This document shows positions 20,999 to 29,989 of a stretch of DNA of 46,352 nt, piece after piece (position 1 is the stretch's first letter; each line of letters starts with the position of its first letter). The stretch spans positions 1-46,352 of the forward strand of contig NZ_JACONT010000033.1 in the NCBI RefSeq assembly GCF_014358075.1, given 5' to 3'. This DNA comes from Sphingomonas albertensis. Its GTDB lineage: Bacteria > Pseudomonadota > Alphaproteobacteria > Sphingomonadales > Sphingomonadaceae. A model generated the notes under the pieces. That model did no database searches. It was not told the origin of the DNA and saw only the letters and a program-made list of their open reading frames with translations. A program made the position numbers and the translations under genes.

Positions 20999-21673
20999 AT
21001 GTGGCAGCTTTATCAATTCCCCCTGTGTCCCTTCTCGCGAAAGGTGCGCCTGCTGCTGGGCGAGAAGGGGGTCGGCTACGAGCTGGTGCGCGAATCGCCT
21101 TGGGATCGCCGCGACGAGTTCATGGACATGAACCCCGCCGGACAGACCCCGGTGATGGTCGACGCGTCGCGCGGCGTCGCCCCCCTCATCGATTCGATGG
21201 CGATCTGCGAATTCTTCGAGGAGACCGTCGAGAAGGCGGCGATGATCAACGGCACCGCGACCAACCGCGCCGAGATTCGCCGGCTGGTCACGTGGTTCGA
21301 TACGCATTTCTACCGCGACGTGACCGGGCCTCTGCTCCACGAGCGCATGGTCAAGCGTCTAGCGCACCGCGCCGCGCCCGACGCCAAGGGCCTGCGGGAG
21401 GCGATGAAGGCCGCGGTCGGGCATCTCGACTATATGGACTACCTGCTCGATCACCGGAACTGGCTCGGCGGCGCGACCATGAGCCTTGCCGATCTCGCCG
21501 CCGCCGCGCAGATCTCGGTCACCGATTATCTCGGCGGGATCGACTGGAAGGGCCACGACCAGACCGCCCGCTGGTATCGCGGCTTCAAGAGCCGTCCGAG
21601 CTTCCGCCCGCTGCTGTCCGAACGGATGGAGCTGATCTCACCCCCGGCGCACTACGATAATGTCGATTTCTGA
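20999..21673 (+). CDS. Glutathione S-transferase family protein (FzlA-like possible)
   Basis: A 224-residue protein with an N-terminal thioredoxin-fold domain ([20 protein letters not shown], residues 4-23; [11 protein letters not shown] about 41-51; DSMAICEF about 65) and a C-terminal helical domain (about 90-215). The CPFSRK start and the PWDRRDEF wording resemble FzlA, the GST-like FtsZ-binding division protein of Caulobacter, but this cannot be decided by eye; a true glutathione transferase is the alternative. The csaA gene starts 14 bases before its stop, so the two are translated together. Confidence 0.8.
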   Translation: MWQLYQFPLCPFSRKVRLLLGEKGVGYELVRESPWDRRDEFMDMNPAGQTPVMVDASRGVAPLIDSMAICEFFEETVEKAAMINGTATNRAEIRRLVTWFDTHFYRDVTGPLLHERMVKRLAHRAAPDAKGLREAMKAAVGHLDYMDYLLDHRNWLGGATMSLADLAAAAQISVTDYLGGIDWKGHDQTARWYRGFKSRPSFRPLLSERMELISPPAHYDNVDF

Positions 21674-22007
21674 ACAGATCGCCTATCCCGACTTTGAGAA
21701 GGTCGACATCCGCGTCGGCACGATCGTCGAGGCCGAACCCTTTCCCGAAGCGCGCAAGCCCGCGTTCAAGCTGCGGATCGATTTTGGGGCGGAGATCGGC
21801 GTGAAGCGCTCCTCCGCCCAAATCACCGAACATTACACCCCGGAGACTCTGGTCGGCCGCCAGGTTGCGGCAGTGGTCAACTTTCCGCCGCGCCAGATCG
21901 GTCCGGTGATGTCCGAAGCCCTAACGCTCGGCTTCCCCGACGCGGACGGAAAGGTGGTGCTGATATCGCCGACCGGACACGTCCCGAACGGCGGGCGGCT
22001 GTTCTAA
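21660..22007 (+). CDS. csaA: CsaA-type tRNA-binding/chaperone-like protein
   Basis: A 115-residue single OB-fold protein of the EMAP-II/Trbp111 type. [32 protein letters not shown] (about 12-43) and [13 protein letters not shown] (about 80-92) are the hallmark segments. Family members dimerise and bind the outside corner of tRNA; B. subtilis CsaA also has chaperone activity linked to export. Length matches the family. It overlaps the GST gene by 14 bases in another frame. Confidence 0.9.
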   Translation: MSISEQIAYPDFEKVDIRVGTIVEAEPFPEARKPAFKLRIDFGAEIGVKRSSAQITEHYTPETLVGRQVAAVVNFPPRQIGPVMSEALTLGFPDADGKVVLISPTGHVPNGGRLF

Positions 22008-22012
22008 AAAGA

Positions 22013-22136
22013 ATCCTCCCCCGCCAGGGGGAGGTGGCTGGCGCTTGCCAGACGGAGGGGGAGGAAAGGGAAACCGCTGTTCCGTGTCCTCCCCCTCCGT
22101 CACCTTCGGCGCCACCTCCCCCTTGCGGGGGAGGAT
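22013..22136. repeat. Palindromic repeat, family B (CCTCCCCC type), copy 1
   Basis: About 124 bp with inverted ends (ATCCTCCCCCGCCAGGGGGAGG at the left, its counterpart at the right) and an inner pair CGGAGGGGGAGGA/TCCTCCCCCTCCG. It is a close reverse-complement match of the element at 26946-27069 and a relative of the one inside the mutase gene (45427-45555). It separates csaA from the convergent ompA-type gene. Confidence 0.88.
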
Positions 22137-22150
22137 CGCAAGGGAGCTTA

Positions 22151-22822
22151 TTACCGCATGTCGCTCTGCGTGATCGGGACGATCTTCACTTCGACGCGAC
22201 GGTTCGCAGCGCGACCCGCATCGGTATCGTTCGACGCGATCGGCTGCGTCTCGCCGTAACCGCGCGTGCCGATGCGGGCCGTCTGGACGCCATGGCCAGC
22301 CAGATAATCCGCGACCGAGCGCGCCCGGCGCTCCGACAGCGTCTGGTTGTACGCGTCGCTGCCGGTCGAATCGGTGTGGCCGTACACGTCGATGTAGGTC
22401 TGGTTATACTGCGACAGCGTATCCGCGACCTGGTCGAGCGTACGCTGGAACTGCGGCTGCACCGTCGCGCTATCATAGGCGAAGGTGATGCCCGACGGGA
22501 TGTTGAGGACCAGATCGTCGCCCTGGCGGATCACCTGCACGTCGGTGCCCGCGGTGCGCGCACGCAAATCGCGCTCCTGCTTGTCCATGTACGCGCCGAT
22601 GCCCGCACCCGCGAGGCCACCGATGCCGGCACCCAGCAGCTTTTCGGTCCGGTCGCGACGACCGCCGACCACGTCGCCGAGCAGATAGCCGCCGAGTGCG
22701 CCGCCGATGCCGCCCAAGGCAGTCTTTGAAATCGTCTGGCGACCGGTCTCCGGATCGGTGGTGCAGCCGCTGGTGGCGATCAGTGCGGCGATTGCGGCAC
22801 CTGCGAACATCTTGGTTTTCAT
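22151..22822 (-). CDS. OmpA-family outer-membrane lipoprotein (YiaD-like)
   Basis: A 223-residue protein with a lipobox signal (MKTKMFAGAAIAALIATSGC, Cys20). Residues about 37-80 form a glycine zipper (GGIGGALGGYLLGDVVGG, GAGIGGLAGAGIGAY), then the OmpA C-terminal peptidoglycan-binding domain (about 110-215) with YGHTDSTGSDAYNQTLSERRA and NRRVEVKI. It probably ties the outer membrane to the wall. The frame runs open far upstream, but CAGGGAG before the ATG at 22822 and the signal peptide fix the start. Confidence 0.92.
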   Translation of the reverse strand: MKTKMFAGAAIAALIATSGCTTDPETGRQTISKTALGGIGGALGGYLLGDVVGGRRDRTEKLLGAGIGGLAGAGIGAYMDKQERDLRARTAGTDVQVIRQGDDLVLNIPSGITFAYDSATVQPQFQRTLDQVADTLSQYNQTYIDVYGHTDSTGSDAYNQTLSERRARSVADYLAGHGVQTARIGTRGYGETQPIASNDTDAGRAANRRVEVKIVPITQSDMR

Positions 22823-23005
22823 AGATAAACTCCCTGAGACATGATCGATGACGGCGTTATACCCGATACGGCCGATAACCCGGTGTAGCGACGATTGTTC
22901 CGCCTGCGCACTGAACCGAGCCTGACCATCTTGGCGGCGTAATGTCGAGCATGCGCAAGGACGGTTGTGCGACGGGCCGTTGTCCTCCAAAGAGGCTGCG
23001 AGCCA

Positions 23006-24307
23006 ATGGCACCGCTTCCCCCCTTCCCCTGGATCGACGTCGCGATCATCCTCGCGCTCGTCGCGTTGAACGGTGTGTTCGCGATGAGCGAACTCGCGAT
23101 CGTCTCCGCGCGCAAAGCTCGGCTCGAAGCGATGGCGCGCCAAGGCAAGAAGGGCGCGCGCGCCGCGCTGGTCCTCGCGGCAGACCCGGGCAAGTTCCTC
23201 TCGACCGTCCAGATCGGCATCACGCTGATCGGCATTCTCGCGGGTGCGTATTCGGGCTCCAGCCTCGGCATGCCGACCGCCGCGCGGTTGCAGGCCTGGG
23301 GGCTGTCGGCCTCGACCGCCGAGACCGTCGGGTTCGCGATCGTCATCGGACTGACGACCTACGCGTCGCTGATCATCGGCGAGCTGGTCCCCAAGCAGTT
23401 CGCGCTGCGGGCGCCTGAGGCGATCGCCTCGTTCATGGCGCCGGTGATGCGCTGGCTCGCGATCGGCACCGCGCCGATCGTGCTGGTGCTCGATTCGACC
23501 AGCGCGCTGATCTTCAAGCTACTCCGGCTCAACCGCGAATCGGAAGAGCACGTCACCGCCGAAGAGCTCCACATGATCGTCGCCGAGGCGTCGAAGTCGG
23601 GGATCATCGAGGAGCATGAGCGTTCGATCATCTCGGGCGTCGTCCGCCTCGCGGATCGCCCGGTGCGCGAAGTGATGACGCCGCGGACCGAGATCGACTG
23701 GCTCGACTGCGACTGGGGCCCCGACGAGATCCGCGAGACTTTGCTCGCGTCGCAGCACACCCGCCTGCCGGTTGGCGAAGGCTCGATCGATGCGGTCAAG
23801 GGCGTGGTCCAGGCGCGCGACATCGCTGCGGCGCTGTTCCGCGGCGAAGCGATCGACCTGCGCGCGCTGATGCGCAAGGCGCCGGTCGTGATCGACCAGA
23901 TCGATGCGATGGACGCCCTGCTCGCACTGCGCGAGGCCGAGGTGCCGATGGCGCTGATCCACGACGAATACGGCCATTTCGAAGGCATCGTCACGCCGGC
24001 CGACCTGCTCGCGGCGATCGCCGGTGAGTTCAAGTCGGACTCGGATCCGGACGACGCGCCGTCGGTGGTGGTCCGCGACGACGGCTCGCTGCTGGTGGCG
24101 GGAACGATGGCGGCGGATTCGCTCGCCGACCGCCTCGGCATCGACCTGCCCGAGGACCGCGACTACGCGACGGTCGCCGGGCTGGCGCTGTCGGTGTTCC
24201 GCCACCTGCCGGGCGAGGGCGAGAGCTTCGTCGAGCAGGGCTGGAAGTTCGAGATCGTCGACCTGGACGGGCGGCGGATCGACAAGCTGCTGGTGAGTGA
24301 AGTCTGA
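23006..24307 (+). CDS. CNNM/CorC-type transporter (hemolysin family)
   Basis: A 433-residue protein of the HlyC/CorC/YtfL group, linked to magnesium or cobalt efflux. Domain order: DUF21 membrane domain with four hydrophobic segments (about residues 8-180; GELVPKQFALR is the typical loop), a CBS pair (about 205-330, with VREVMTPRTEIDWLD at its start), and a CorC_HlyC domain (about 345-430). The frame continues 13 codons upstream, but the ATG at 23006 after AGAGG gives the normal N-terminus. A family A repeat follows about 55 bases behind the stop. Confidence 0.88.
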   Translation: MAPLPPFPWIDVAIILALVALNGVFAMSELAIVSARKARLEAMARQGKKGARAALVLAADPGKFLSTVQIGITLIGILAGAYSGSSLGMPTAARLQAWGLSASTAETVGFAIVIGLTTYASLIIGELVPKQFALRAPEAIASFMAPVMRWLAIGTAPIVLVLDSTSALIFKLLRLNRESEEHVTAEELHMIVAEASKSGIIEEHERSIISGVVRLADRPVREVMTPRTEIDWLDCDWGPDEIRETLLASQHTRLPVGEGSIDAVKGVVQARDIAAALFRGEAIDLRALMRKAPVVIDQIDAMDALLALREAEVPMALIHDEYGHFEGIVTPADLLAAIAGEFKSDSDPDDAPSVVVRDDGSLLVAGTMAADSLADRLGIDLPEDRDYATVAGLALSVFRHLPGEGESFVEQGWKFEIVDLDGRRIDKLLVSEV

Positions 24308-24363
24308 GGGTTCGGCGCGAAGTAGCGGGTAAAAGTGGCTAGACGCTCCCCGGTATTCCACCT

Positions 24364-24461
24364 CCCCGGCGAAGGCCGGGGCCCAGGTGGTGAGGTCGCG
24401 GTAACGGAGCGCTGCCCTCAGTTTGCAACGTCCCCCAACTGGGCCCCGGCCTCCGCCGGGG
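24364..24461. repeat. Palindromic repeat, family A, copy 2
   Basis: CCCCGGCGAAGGCCGGGGCCCAG at 24364-24386 and CTGGGCCCCGGCCTCCGCCGGGG at 24439-24461 in inverted order, with one mismatch in the right arm. It shares the arms, but not the centre, with copies at 20681 and 43797. Confidence 0.9.
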
Positions 24462-24526
24462 TGGTGGTCAGGGTTGAGTTACTTGCTTATGCCTTGCCTA
24501 TGGAAGGCGCACCGACCCCCCACCAT

Positions 24527-24650
24527 CCGTTCGTCCTAAGTAGTCGAAGCGGCGTATCGAAGGACGGGCGCGCGGAACCCATGCTTCGATATGAGCCCTC
24601 GATACGCTCCTGCCGGAGCTACTCGGTCTCTACTCAGCACGAACGGGGGG
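24527..24650. repeat. Palindromic repeat, family D (CGTTCGTCCTAAGTAGTCGAAG type)
   Basis: CCGTTCGTCCTAAGTAGTCGAAGCGGCGTATCGAAGG on the left and an imperfect inverse (CCTCGATACG ... GAGCTACTC, CTACTCAGCACGAACGG) on the right. Elements of this wording are frequent between genes in sphingomonads. It directly adjoins a run of 12 G. Confidence 0.75.
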
Positions 24651-24656
24651 GGGGGG
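24645..24656 (+). repeat. Run of twelve G
   Basis: A homopolymer just downstream of the mlaA stop (20 bases away on the other strand). Such runs are slippage-prone and also sequencing-error-prone. It lies outside any gene. Confidence 0.9.
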
Positions 24657-24676
24657 CGGTAAGGCTCCTCCTTCGT

Positions 24677-25969
24677 TCAGGGGCGAGCTTCGGATCCGCT
24701 GGTCGCGTCGCCACCGGGAGCAGTCGCGGGCGCCGCCGCAGGTACACCGACGCCGGGAGCAGTCGCGGGCGCCGCCACAGGTACATCGACGCCGGGAGCC
24801 GCCGCCGCGGGCGCCGCCGCGGGCATATCGCCACCGGGAGCAGCTGCCGCGGGCGCTGCCGTCGGCACATCGGGGGCAGGCGCACCGCTGGAACTCTCGG
24901 CCGGCACCGCCGAAACCGTCCCCGAATCAGCCGCCGCCCCCGGCTCCAGATACTTCGGCACGAACGGCACCACGCTCGGCGGCGGCCCCGACATGCCCGC
25001 CGGATCGCCCTCGACGCGCCCGTGGAGATGGTCGATCTCCGCCTGGCGCCGATTGAGATAGAAGGCCCGCGTTGCCACATACGGATCGGGCGAATTGTCG
25101 TGCAGGTCCTTCAGCGTCTGATCGAACTCCGACCGGTGATCGAGCGCGCCCAGGATACCCGCGGGGATCGTGTAGGTCGCGCTGGTGAAGGGCTTGCCGA
25201 CGCCGACCGGCAGGATCAGGCGATCGACCGCGCCGCCGAGAAGGTCGCGCACTGTCGTCGGTCCGACCAGTGGCAGGAACAGGAACGGGCCGTTCTTGAC
25301 GCCGTAATAGCCGAGCGTGTTGGCGAACCCGTTCGAGCGCCGAGGCAGGCGGAACGGCTTGCGCTTGGCCATGTCGATCACGCCAACCGCGCCGATCGTC
25401 GAGTTGATCGCGAACCGCCCGACCGTCTCCGCCGCCTTGCCCGGCTTGAGCTGCAGGAGGAAGTTCAGGAAGACGATCGGCTCGCGCAGATTGTAGAGGA
25501 AATTGTGGATGCCGCGCCGGATCGGGCTCGGCACGGTCTTCTTGTAAGTCCGCGCGACCGGGCCGATCACCGCGTCGTCGACCTTCTGCGTCACCGCGAA
25601 CGATTCGGCGTTGGCCGCGCGCAGCGGGTCGCCCGCGCTCTCCTTGCGACCGGTGACGATGATGTCGGTCTGCGTGCCACGCTCGGTCGCCGGCGTGCGC
25701 AACGGTGGCGGGCCGACCGAAGGAATCGCCTGCGTGGGCAGCCCCTGCGGCGAAAACTCGACGGCTGACAGCGAGCCGATCAGGGCCAAAGGGGACGTCG
25801 CCATCGATATCGGCAACGATACGGGAAGTGTTACGGGGATCGACGCCGGTACGGGGAAATCGCCGGCGAACGGCGATCGCGTCGCGCCGGGCAACGCCAC
25901 GGGCCCGCTCGTCGGAAGCACCGGCGCGGTGGTCAGCAGCATCGCACTCATCATTGCCAGCATGTGCAC
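24677..25969 (-). CDS. mlaA: MlaA/VacJ-family protein with long repetitive Ala/Pro tail, no lipobox Cys
   Basis: A 430-residue protein. The MlaA core lies at about residues 105-325 (NFLYNLREPIVFLNFLLQLKPGK, GYYGVKNGPFLFLPLVGPTTVRD, and a late segment with DPYVATRAFYLNRRQAEID). It should form the outer-membrane part of the Mla system that removes misplaced phospholipid. Two oddities: no cysteine is visible, so the usual lipid anchor is missing, and the last 75 residues are an Ala/Pro/Gly tail of repeats such as AAPATAPGVGVP. The N-terminus is hydrophobic and rich in Met (LAMMSAMLLTTAPVLP). GTG at 25969 has AGGG at a good distance; ATG at 25963 is an alternative. Confidence 0.82.
   Translation of the reverse strand: MHMLAMMSAMLLTTAPVLPTSGPVALPGATRSPFAGDFPVPASIPVTLPVSLPISMATSPLALIGSLSAVEFSPQGLPTQAIPSVGPPPLRTPATERGTQTDIIVTGRKESAGDPLRAANAESFAVTQKVDDAVIGPVARTYKKTVPSPIRRGIHNFLYNLREPIVFLNFLLQLKPGKAAETVGRFAINSTIGAVGVIDMAKRKPFRLPRRSNGFANTLGYYGVKNGPFLFLPLVGPTTVRDLLGGAVDRLILPVGVGKPFTSATYTIPAGILGALDHRSEFDQTLKDLHDNSPDPYVATRAFYLNRRQAEIDHLHGRVEGDPAGMSGPPPSVVPFVPKYLEPGAAADSGTVSAVPAESSSGAPAPDVPTAAPAAAAPGGDMPAAAPAAAAPGVDVPVAAPATAPGVGVPAAAPATAPGGDATSGSEARP
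24714..24870 (-). repeat. About 40-bp tandem repeats in the mlaA tail
   Basis: Two nearly identical 39-bp units (24714-24752 and 24753-24791) followed by two diverged longer units. They encode the (A)APATAPGVxVP tail. All lengths keep the reading frame. Confidence 0.8.
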
Positions 25970-26108
25970 TCATCACCCTGTCTGATACCGCCCTCATACT
26001 TCGAGGTGCGACACCGCGTGACATGCCCGTCGCGGCCCGCGCGGCATAGAGCCAATCGACATCCGCCGCGTGCGCATGTCGTGCTGCCGGTCGATCGACC
26101 GACGCGGG

Positions 26109-26936
26109 TTACAGCTTGCCGAACACCGCCTCGAAGCCCGCCTTGTCGCCGGCCGCCAGCAACCGCGCCTGTTCGATCCAGCGATCGCGCCCCATCCGCC
26201 CGGTGAAAATGCCGAGCTGTGCGTCGATCGACTGCGCCTCGCTCTCCGACAGCGCGGCCATCTGGCCGACCGTCGTGACGCCGAGCACGCCGAGCTGCGT
26301 CGCGACCTTGGGGCCGAGTCCCTTCAACTGCGTCACCGGACCATCGGCATAGGATTGCGCGGACACGGGAGGAGCGATCGGGGCGGGTTCGGCCGGTGCC
26401 GGAGCAGCGGGTTCGGGAGCCGGGCTGGGCGCCAACGGGGTGGGGGCGGGGGCCGGTTCGTCGATAACTGGCGGCTGCGGCGCGGCGGGCGGGGCCGTGC
26501 GCTCGATCGTGGGCGAGGGCGATGGCGATGGTGCCGGGGTGGGAGCGACCGTTCGCGTTTGCGTCTGGGACTGCTCGGCCCTGCGCGGCTCGGCCCCGTG
26601 CGCCTCGGCTGGAGCCGGCGCGACGGATGCCGGCTCGGGAGCCGGCGCGCGCGGCGACTCGACCGGCACAGGAGCAACGCCGGCTTCCTTGGCATTCGCG
26701 ATCACGTCGCGCGACGCCTTCACCCGGCTGCGTTTCGCCTTGATGCCCCAGATCAGGCCGATCACGACGAGCACCGCCACCGCGGCGATGATCGTGAAGT
26801 GGATCGCGGTCAGCGTGGCGATGCCGTCGGGCAGCAGGCTCATGCCCGAGGCGGAGGTCGCGGAAGTTTCGTTCATGCTCATACTCGTAGCGCCACGCGA
26901 GGAAGGCGGCGAGCGGTAATTGGCGGCCTCGGCCAT
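26109..26936 (-). CDS. Membrane-anchored helix-hairpin-helix domain protein
   Basis: A 275-residue protein: one membrane helix (about residues 45-66, AIHFTIIAAVAVLVVIGLIWGI), a basic juxtamembrane stretch, a long linker rich in Pro and Ala (about 80-195), and a compact C-terminal domain (about 200-275) with QLKGLGPKVATQLGVLGVTTVGQMAAL, a helix-hairpin-helix of the kind annotated as flap endonuclease-1-like (COG3743). Catalytic nuclease residues are not obvious, so it more likely binds DNA or protein than cuts. Start 26936 has GGGGGAGGATC upstream, part of the adjoining palindromic repeat; an internal ATG at about 26882 is possible. Confidence 0.75.
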   Translation of the reverse strand: MAEAANYRSPPSSRGATSMSMNETSATSASGMSLLPDGIATLTAIHFTIIAAVAVLVVIGLIWGIKAKRSRVKASRDVIANAKEAGVAPVPVESPRAPAPEPASVAPAPAEAHGAEPRRAEQSQTQTRTVAPTPAPSPSPSPTIERTAPPAAPQPPVIDEPAPAPTPLAPSPAPEPAAPAPAEPAPIAPPVSAQSYADGPVTQLKGLGPKVATQLGVLGVTTVGQMAALSESEAQSIDAQLGIFTGRMGRDRWIEQARLLAAGDKAGFEAVFGKL

Positions 26937-26945
26937 GACTCACTG

Positions 26946-27069
26946 ATCCTCCCCCGCTAGGGGGAGGTGTCGCCGAAGGTGACGGAGGGGGAGGACACGG
27001 AACGTACGTTTCGCATGCCTCCCCCTCCGTCTGGCAAGAGCCAGCCACCTCCCCCTGGCGGGGGAGGAT
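26946..27069. repeat. Palindromic repeat, family B, copy 2
   Basis: About 124 bp, close to the reverse complement of 22013-22136 including the inner text (GTGTCGCCGAAGGTGACGGAGGGGGAGGACACGGAAC). Since the element is asymmetric inside, it has inserted in both orientations. It supplies the ribosome-site region of the leftward HhH gene. Confidence 0.9.
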
Positions 27070-27078
27070 CAAGTCGAA

Positions 27079-28341
27079 TCACCCCCGCGCGATCTCGCGC
27101 CAGCCGATGTCGCGGCGGTAGAAGCCTTCCGCGAAATCGATCGCCTCGACCGCGCGGTACGCGTTCGCCTGCGCCGTCGCGACGTCGTCGCCGGTCGCCG
27201 TCACCGCGAGCACGCGCCCGCCCGAGGCTACCAGTCCGCCGTCCTCGAGCCGCGTCCCCGCATGGAATACCGTACCGCCAGCCGCCCGCGCCGAATCCAG
27301 CCCGACGATCGCGCCGCCCGACTTGGGCGTACCCGGATAGCCCTCAGCCGCCATCACCACCGTCAGCGCAGTCTCGTCGCTGAACTTCGCCGCGGGCATC
27401 TCGCCGAGCCGTCCTTCCGCCACCGCCAGCATCGTCGCGAGCAGGTCGCCCTGGAAGCGCATCATCAGCACCTGCGTCTCGGGATCGCCGAACCGCGCGT
27501 TGTATTCGATCAGCTTCGGCCCCTTCGGCGTCAGCATCAGCCCCGCATACAGCACGCCCGAGAACGGAGCGCCCTCCGCCGCCATCGCCGCCACCGTCGG
27601 TGCGACGATCTCGTCGATCGCACGCTTCTCCAGCGCTGGCGTCAGCACGAGCGCTGGGCTGTATGCGCCCATCCCGCCGGTATTGGGCCCGGTATCGCCC
27701 TCGCCGACGCGCTTGTGATCCTGCGCGGAGCCGAACGGCATCAACGCCACGCCGTCGGTCAGCACGAAGAAGCTCGCCTCCTCGCCCTCCAGGAATTCCT
27801 CGATCACCGCCTCGGCCTCGCCATCGGCAAACAGCGCGTCGAGCGCGGCTTCGGCTTCGGCCGTGCTGAAGGCGATAACCACGCCCTTGCCCGCCGCGAG
27901 GCCGTCCGCCTTGATGACGACCGGCAACGAGAAGGTGCGGGCAAGCGCGGCATCCGCCTCTGCGCGGCTCTTCACGCGGACATAGCCCGCGGTCGGGATG
28001 CCGGCGCGCAGGCACAGATCCTTGGTGAAGCCCTTCGACCCCTCGAGTTGCGCCGCCGCCTTCGAGGGCCCGAACACCGGAATGTCCGCCGCGCGGCAAG
28101 TGTCCGCCAGCCCGTCGACTAGCGGCGCCTCGGGCCCGATCACGACCAGCCCGACGTCATGCTCGCGCACGAACGCCACGACGGCGGCATGATCCGTCGC
28201 ATCCAGCGGCACGAGCGTCGCAACACGCGCGATCCCGGGGTTGCCCGGCGCGGCATACAGCGTATCGAGGCCGCGAGATTGCACCAGCTTCCACGCGAGC
28301 GCATGTTCGCGCCCCCCCGAGCCCAGCAGCAGGACGTTCAT
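27079..28341 (-). CDS. purD: Phosphoribosylamine-glycine ligase
   Basis: A 420-residue ATP-grasp enzyme for the second step of purine synthesis (phosphoribosylamine + glycine to GAR). It begins with [19 protein letters not shown] and has [15 protein letters not shown] (about 64), [15 protein letters not shown] (about 140), the [10 protein letters not shown] loop (about 219) and the metal-binding [11 protein letters not shown] (about 283). Length is standard. The frame is open further upstream, but the family start is at 28341. Its ATG overlaps the ATG of the divergent xseA in the palindrome CATG (28339-28342). Confidence 0.96.
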   Translation of the reverse strand: MNVLLLGSGGREHALAWKLVQSRGLDTLYAAPGNPGIARVATLVPLDATDHAAVVAFVREHDVGLVVIGPEAPLVDGLADTCRAADIPVFGPSKAAAQLEGSKGFTKDLCLRAGIPTAGYVRVKSRAEADAALARTFSLPVVIKADGLAAGKGVVIAFSTAEAEAALDALFADGEAEAVIEEFLEGEEASFFVLTDGVALMPFGSAQDHKRVGEGDTGPNTGGMGAYSPALVLTPALEKRAIDEIVAPTVAAMAAEGAPFSGVLYAGLMLTPKGPKLIEYNARFGDPETQVLMMRFQGDLLATMLAVAEGRLGEMPAAKFSDETALTVVMAAEGYPGTPKSGGAIVGLDSARAAGGTVFHAGTRLEDGGLVASGGRVLAVTATGDDVATAQANAYRAVEAIDFAEGFYRRDIGWREIARG

Positions 28342-29776
28342 GCCCGATCCCTTTTCCGATGATGTGTCCAGCGACATGTTGGCAAACATGGGCCGGCTGG
28401 TAGCCGAGCAAGTCCCCGGCGACAACGCACTCGCCATGTCGGTCGGCGAACTCGCCTTCAAGCTGAAGCGGATGGTCGAGGGCGAGTTCGGCCATGTCCG
28501 CCTGCGCGGCGAGATCTCGGGCTGGAAGCGTGTCGCCTCCGGGCATTGCTATATGTCGCTCAAGGACGACCAGGCGGTGATCGACGGCGTCATCTGGAAG
28601 GGCAATGCGTCGAGCCTCGCCTTCGTGCCGCAGGACGGCATCGAGGTGATCGCCACAGGCAAGCTCACCACCTATCCCGGGCGCTCGAAATACCAGATCG
28701 TCATCGAGCGGATGGAACTGGCGGGCGCCGGCGCGCTGATGGCGCTGCTGGAGAAATTGAAGGCGAAACTGGCGGGCGAGGGGCTGTTCGACGGTACGCG
28801 GAAAAAGCGGCTGCCGTTCATGCCGAAGGTGATCGGCGTCGTCACGTCGGGGACGGGCGCCGTGATCCGCGACATCCTTCACCGCCTGGAGGATCGCTGC
28901 CCGACGCACGTCATCGTCTGGCCGGTCAAGGTGCAGGGCGAGGGCTCGGCCGCGGAGATCGCCGCCGCGGTCCGCGGGTTCGACGCGCTTGTCCCCGGCG
29001 GCCCGGTGCCGCGCCCCGACCTCGTGATCGTCGCGCGCGGCGGCGGCTCGGTCGAGGATCTGTGGTCGTTCAACGAGGAGGTCGTCGTCCGCGCAGTCGC
29101 CGCCTGTACGATCCCGATCATCTCCGCGGTCGGCCACGAGACAGACACCACTTTGTGCGATTTCGCCGCCGACCTGCGCGCGCCGACGCCGACCGCGGCG
29201 GCCGAGATCGCGGTACCGGTGCTCGCCGACCTGCGCCTGACGATCGACAGCCACCGCAACCGCACCGAACGCTGCGCCCGCCGTCATGTCGAGCGTGGCC
29301 GCGAGCGGCTCGATGCGCTGGCGCGGTTGCTGCCGAAGCGCGACCAGTTGCTCGGGCCGCAACGCCAGCGCGCTGACGACTTCGGCCAGCGGCTCGATCG
29401 TGGGCTGGAGCGTCGCCTGACCCTCGCACGCGGCAGCCTCGACCGCTCCGGCGCCGCGCTCCGTCCCGCCACCCTAGAACGCAAACTCGAAGCGAAGCGC
29501 GCGCAGCTCGACGCGACGTGGCGCCTCGTCCAGTCGCTCAACCCCGACGCGATCCTCGACCGCGGCTATGCCCGCGTCACCGCCCGACCCGGCGGCGAGA
29601 CGCTCGCCTCCGCCAAATCGGCGCGCGACGCGGGGACGCTGACGCTCCACTTCCGCGACGGCGTGGTCGACGCGGTGACGGACACCGGCCTTGAGCGCCC
29701 CGCCGCCAAAACCTATGCTGCCCCCAAGGCGAAGGCCGCGCCCGATCCGGCGCCGCGCCAGCCGACCCTGCTGTAG
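28340..29776 (+). CDS. xseA: Exodeoxyribonuclease VII large subunit
   Basis: A 478-residue subunit of the nuclease that degrades single-stranded DNA from both ends, active with XseB (not in the window). The N-terminal OB-fold (about 33-130: [40 protein letters not shown]) is followed by the catalytic domain ([47 protein letters not shown]) and a coiled C-terminal half. The tail is Ala/Pro/Lys-rich. AGGA at 28331-28334 supports the ATG at 28340; an in-frame ATG at 28376 could be used instead. The gene diverges from purD with overlapping start codons. Confidence 0.95.
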   Translation: MPDPFSDDVSSDMLANMGRLVAEQVPGDNALAMSVGELAFKLKRMVEGEFGHVRLRGEISGWKRVASGHCYMSLKDDQAVIDGVIWKGNASSLAFVPQDGIEVIATGKLTTYPGRSKYQIVIERMELAGAGALMALLEKLKAKLAGEGLFDGTRKKRLPFMPKVIGVVTSGTGAVIRDILHRLEDRCPTHVIVWPVKVQGEGSAAEIAAAVRGFDALVPGGPVPRPDLVIVARGGGSVEDLWSFNEEVVVRAVAACTIPIISAVGHETDTTLCDFAADLRAPTPTAAAEIAVPVLADLRLTIDSHRNRTERCARRHVERGRERLDALARLLPKRDQLLGPQRQRADDFGQRLDRGLERRLTLARGSLDRSGAALRPATLERKLEAKRAQLDATWRLVQSLNPDAILDRGYARVTARPGGETLASAKSARDAGTLTLHFRDGVVDAVTDTGLERPAAKTYAAPKAKAAPDPAPRQPTLL

Positions 29777-29788
29777 AGAAGACCCGCA

Positions 29789-29989
29789 ATGCTGATGTCC
29801 AACTCCGACCGCGCCGCGCGCCTGCATTATATGGCCAACGGATTCCGCGTGCTCAGCCCCGGCGACCACGTCCCCTGCGCCGCGACCGGCCACCGCATCG
29901 CGCTCGAGGATCTGCGCTACTGGAGCGTCGCCCGTCAGGAGGCGTATTCCACCGCCGCCGCCGCCAGCGAAGCGATGGCGCCCCGGTGA
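29789..29989 (+). CDS. DUF2093-family small protein
   Basis: A 66-residue protein. RLHYMANGFRVLSPGDHVPCAATGHRIALEDLRYWSVARQEAY covers the whole DUF2093 domain; the single-turn Cys/His content (PCAATGH) recalls a small zinc ribbon half-site. Function unknown. The family sits behind xseA in many alphaproteobacteria, as here (12-base gap). The stop overlaps the next start (GTGA). An ATG two codons further in (29795) is equally possible. Confidence 0.85.
   Translation: MLMSNSDRAARLHYMANGFRVLSPGDHVPCAATGHRIALEDLRYWSVARQEAYSTAAAASEAMAPR

Noticed and set aside
22013..22136. CRISPR array in the GC-rich repeats
   Set aside because: The repeats are palindromic, dispersed singly and not spaced by unique spacers of constant length; no cas genes.
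24714..24870. Minisatellite outside genes
   Set aside because: The repeat lies within the mlaA reading frame and encodes its Ala/Pro tail.
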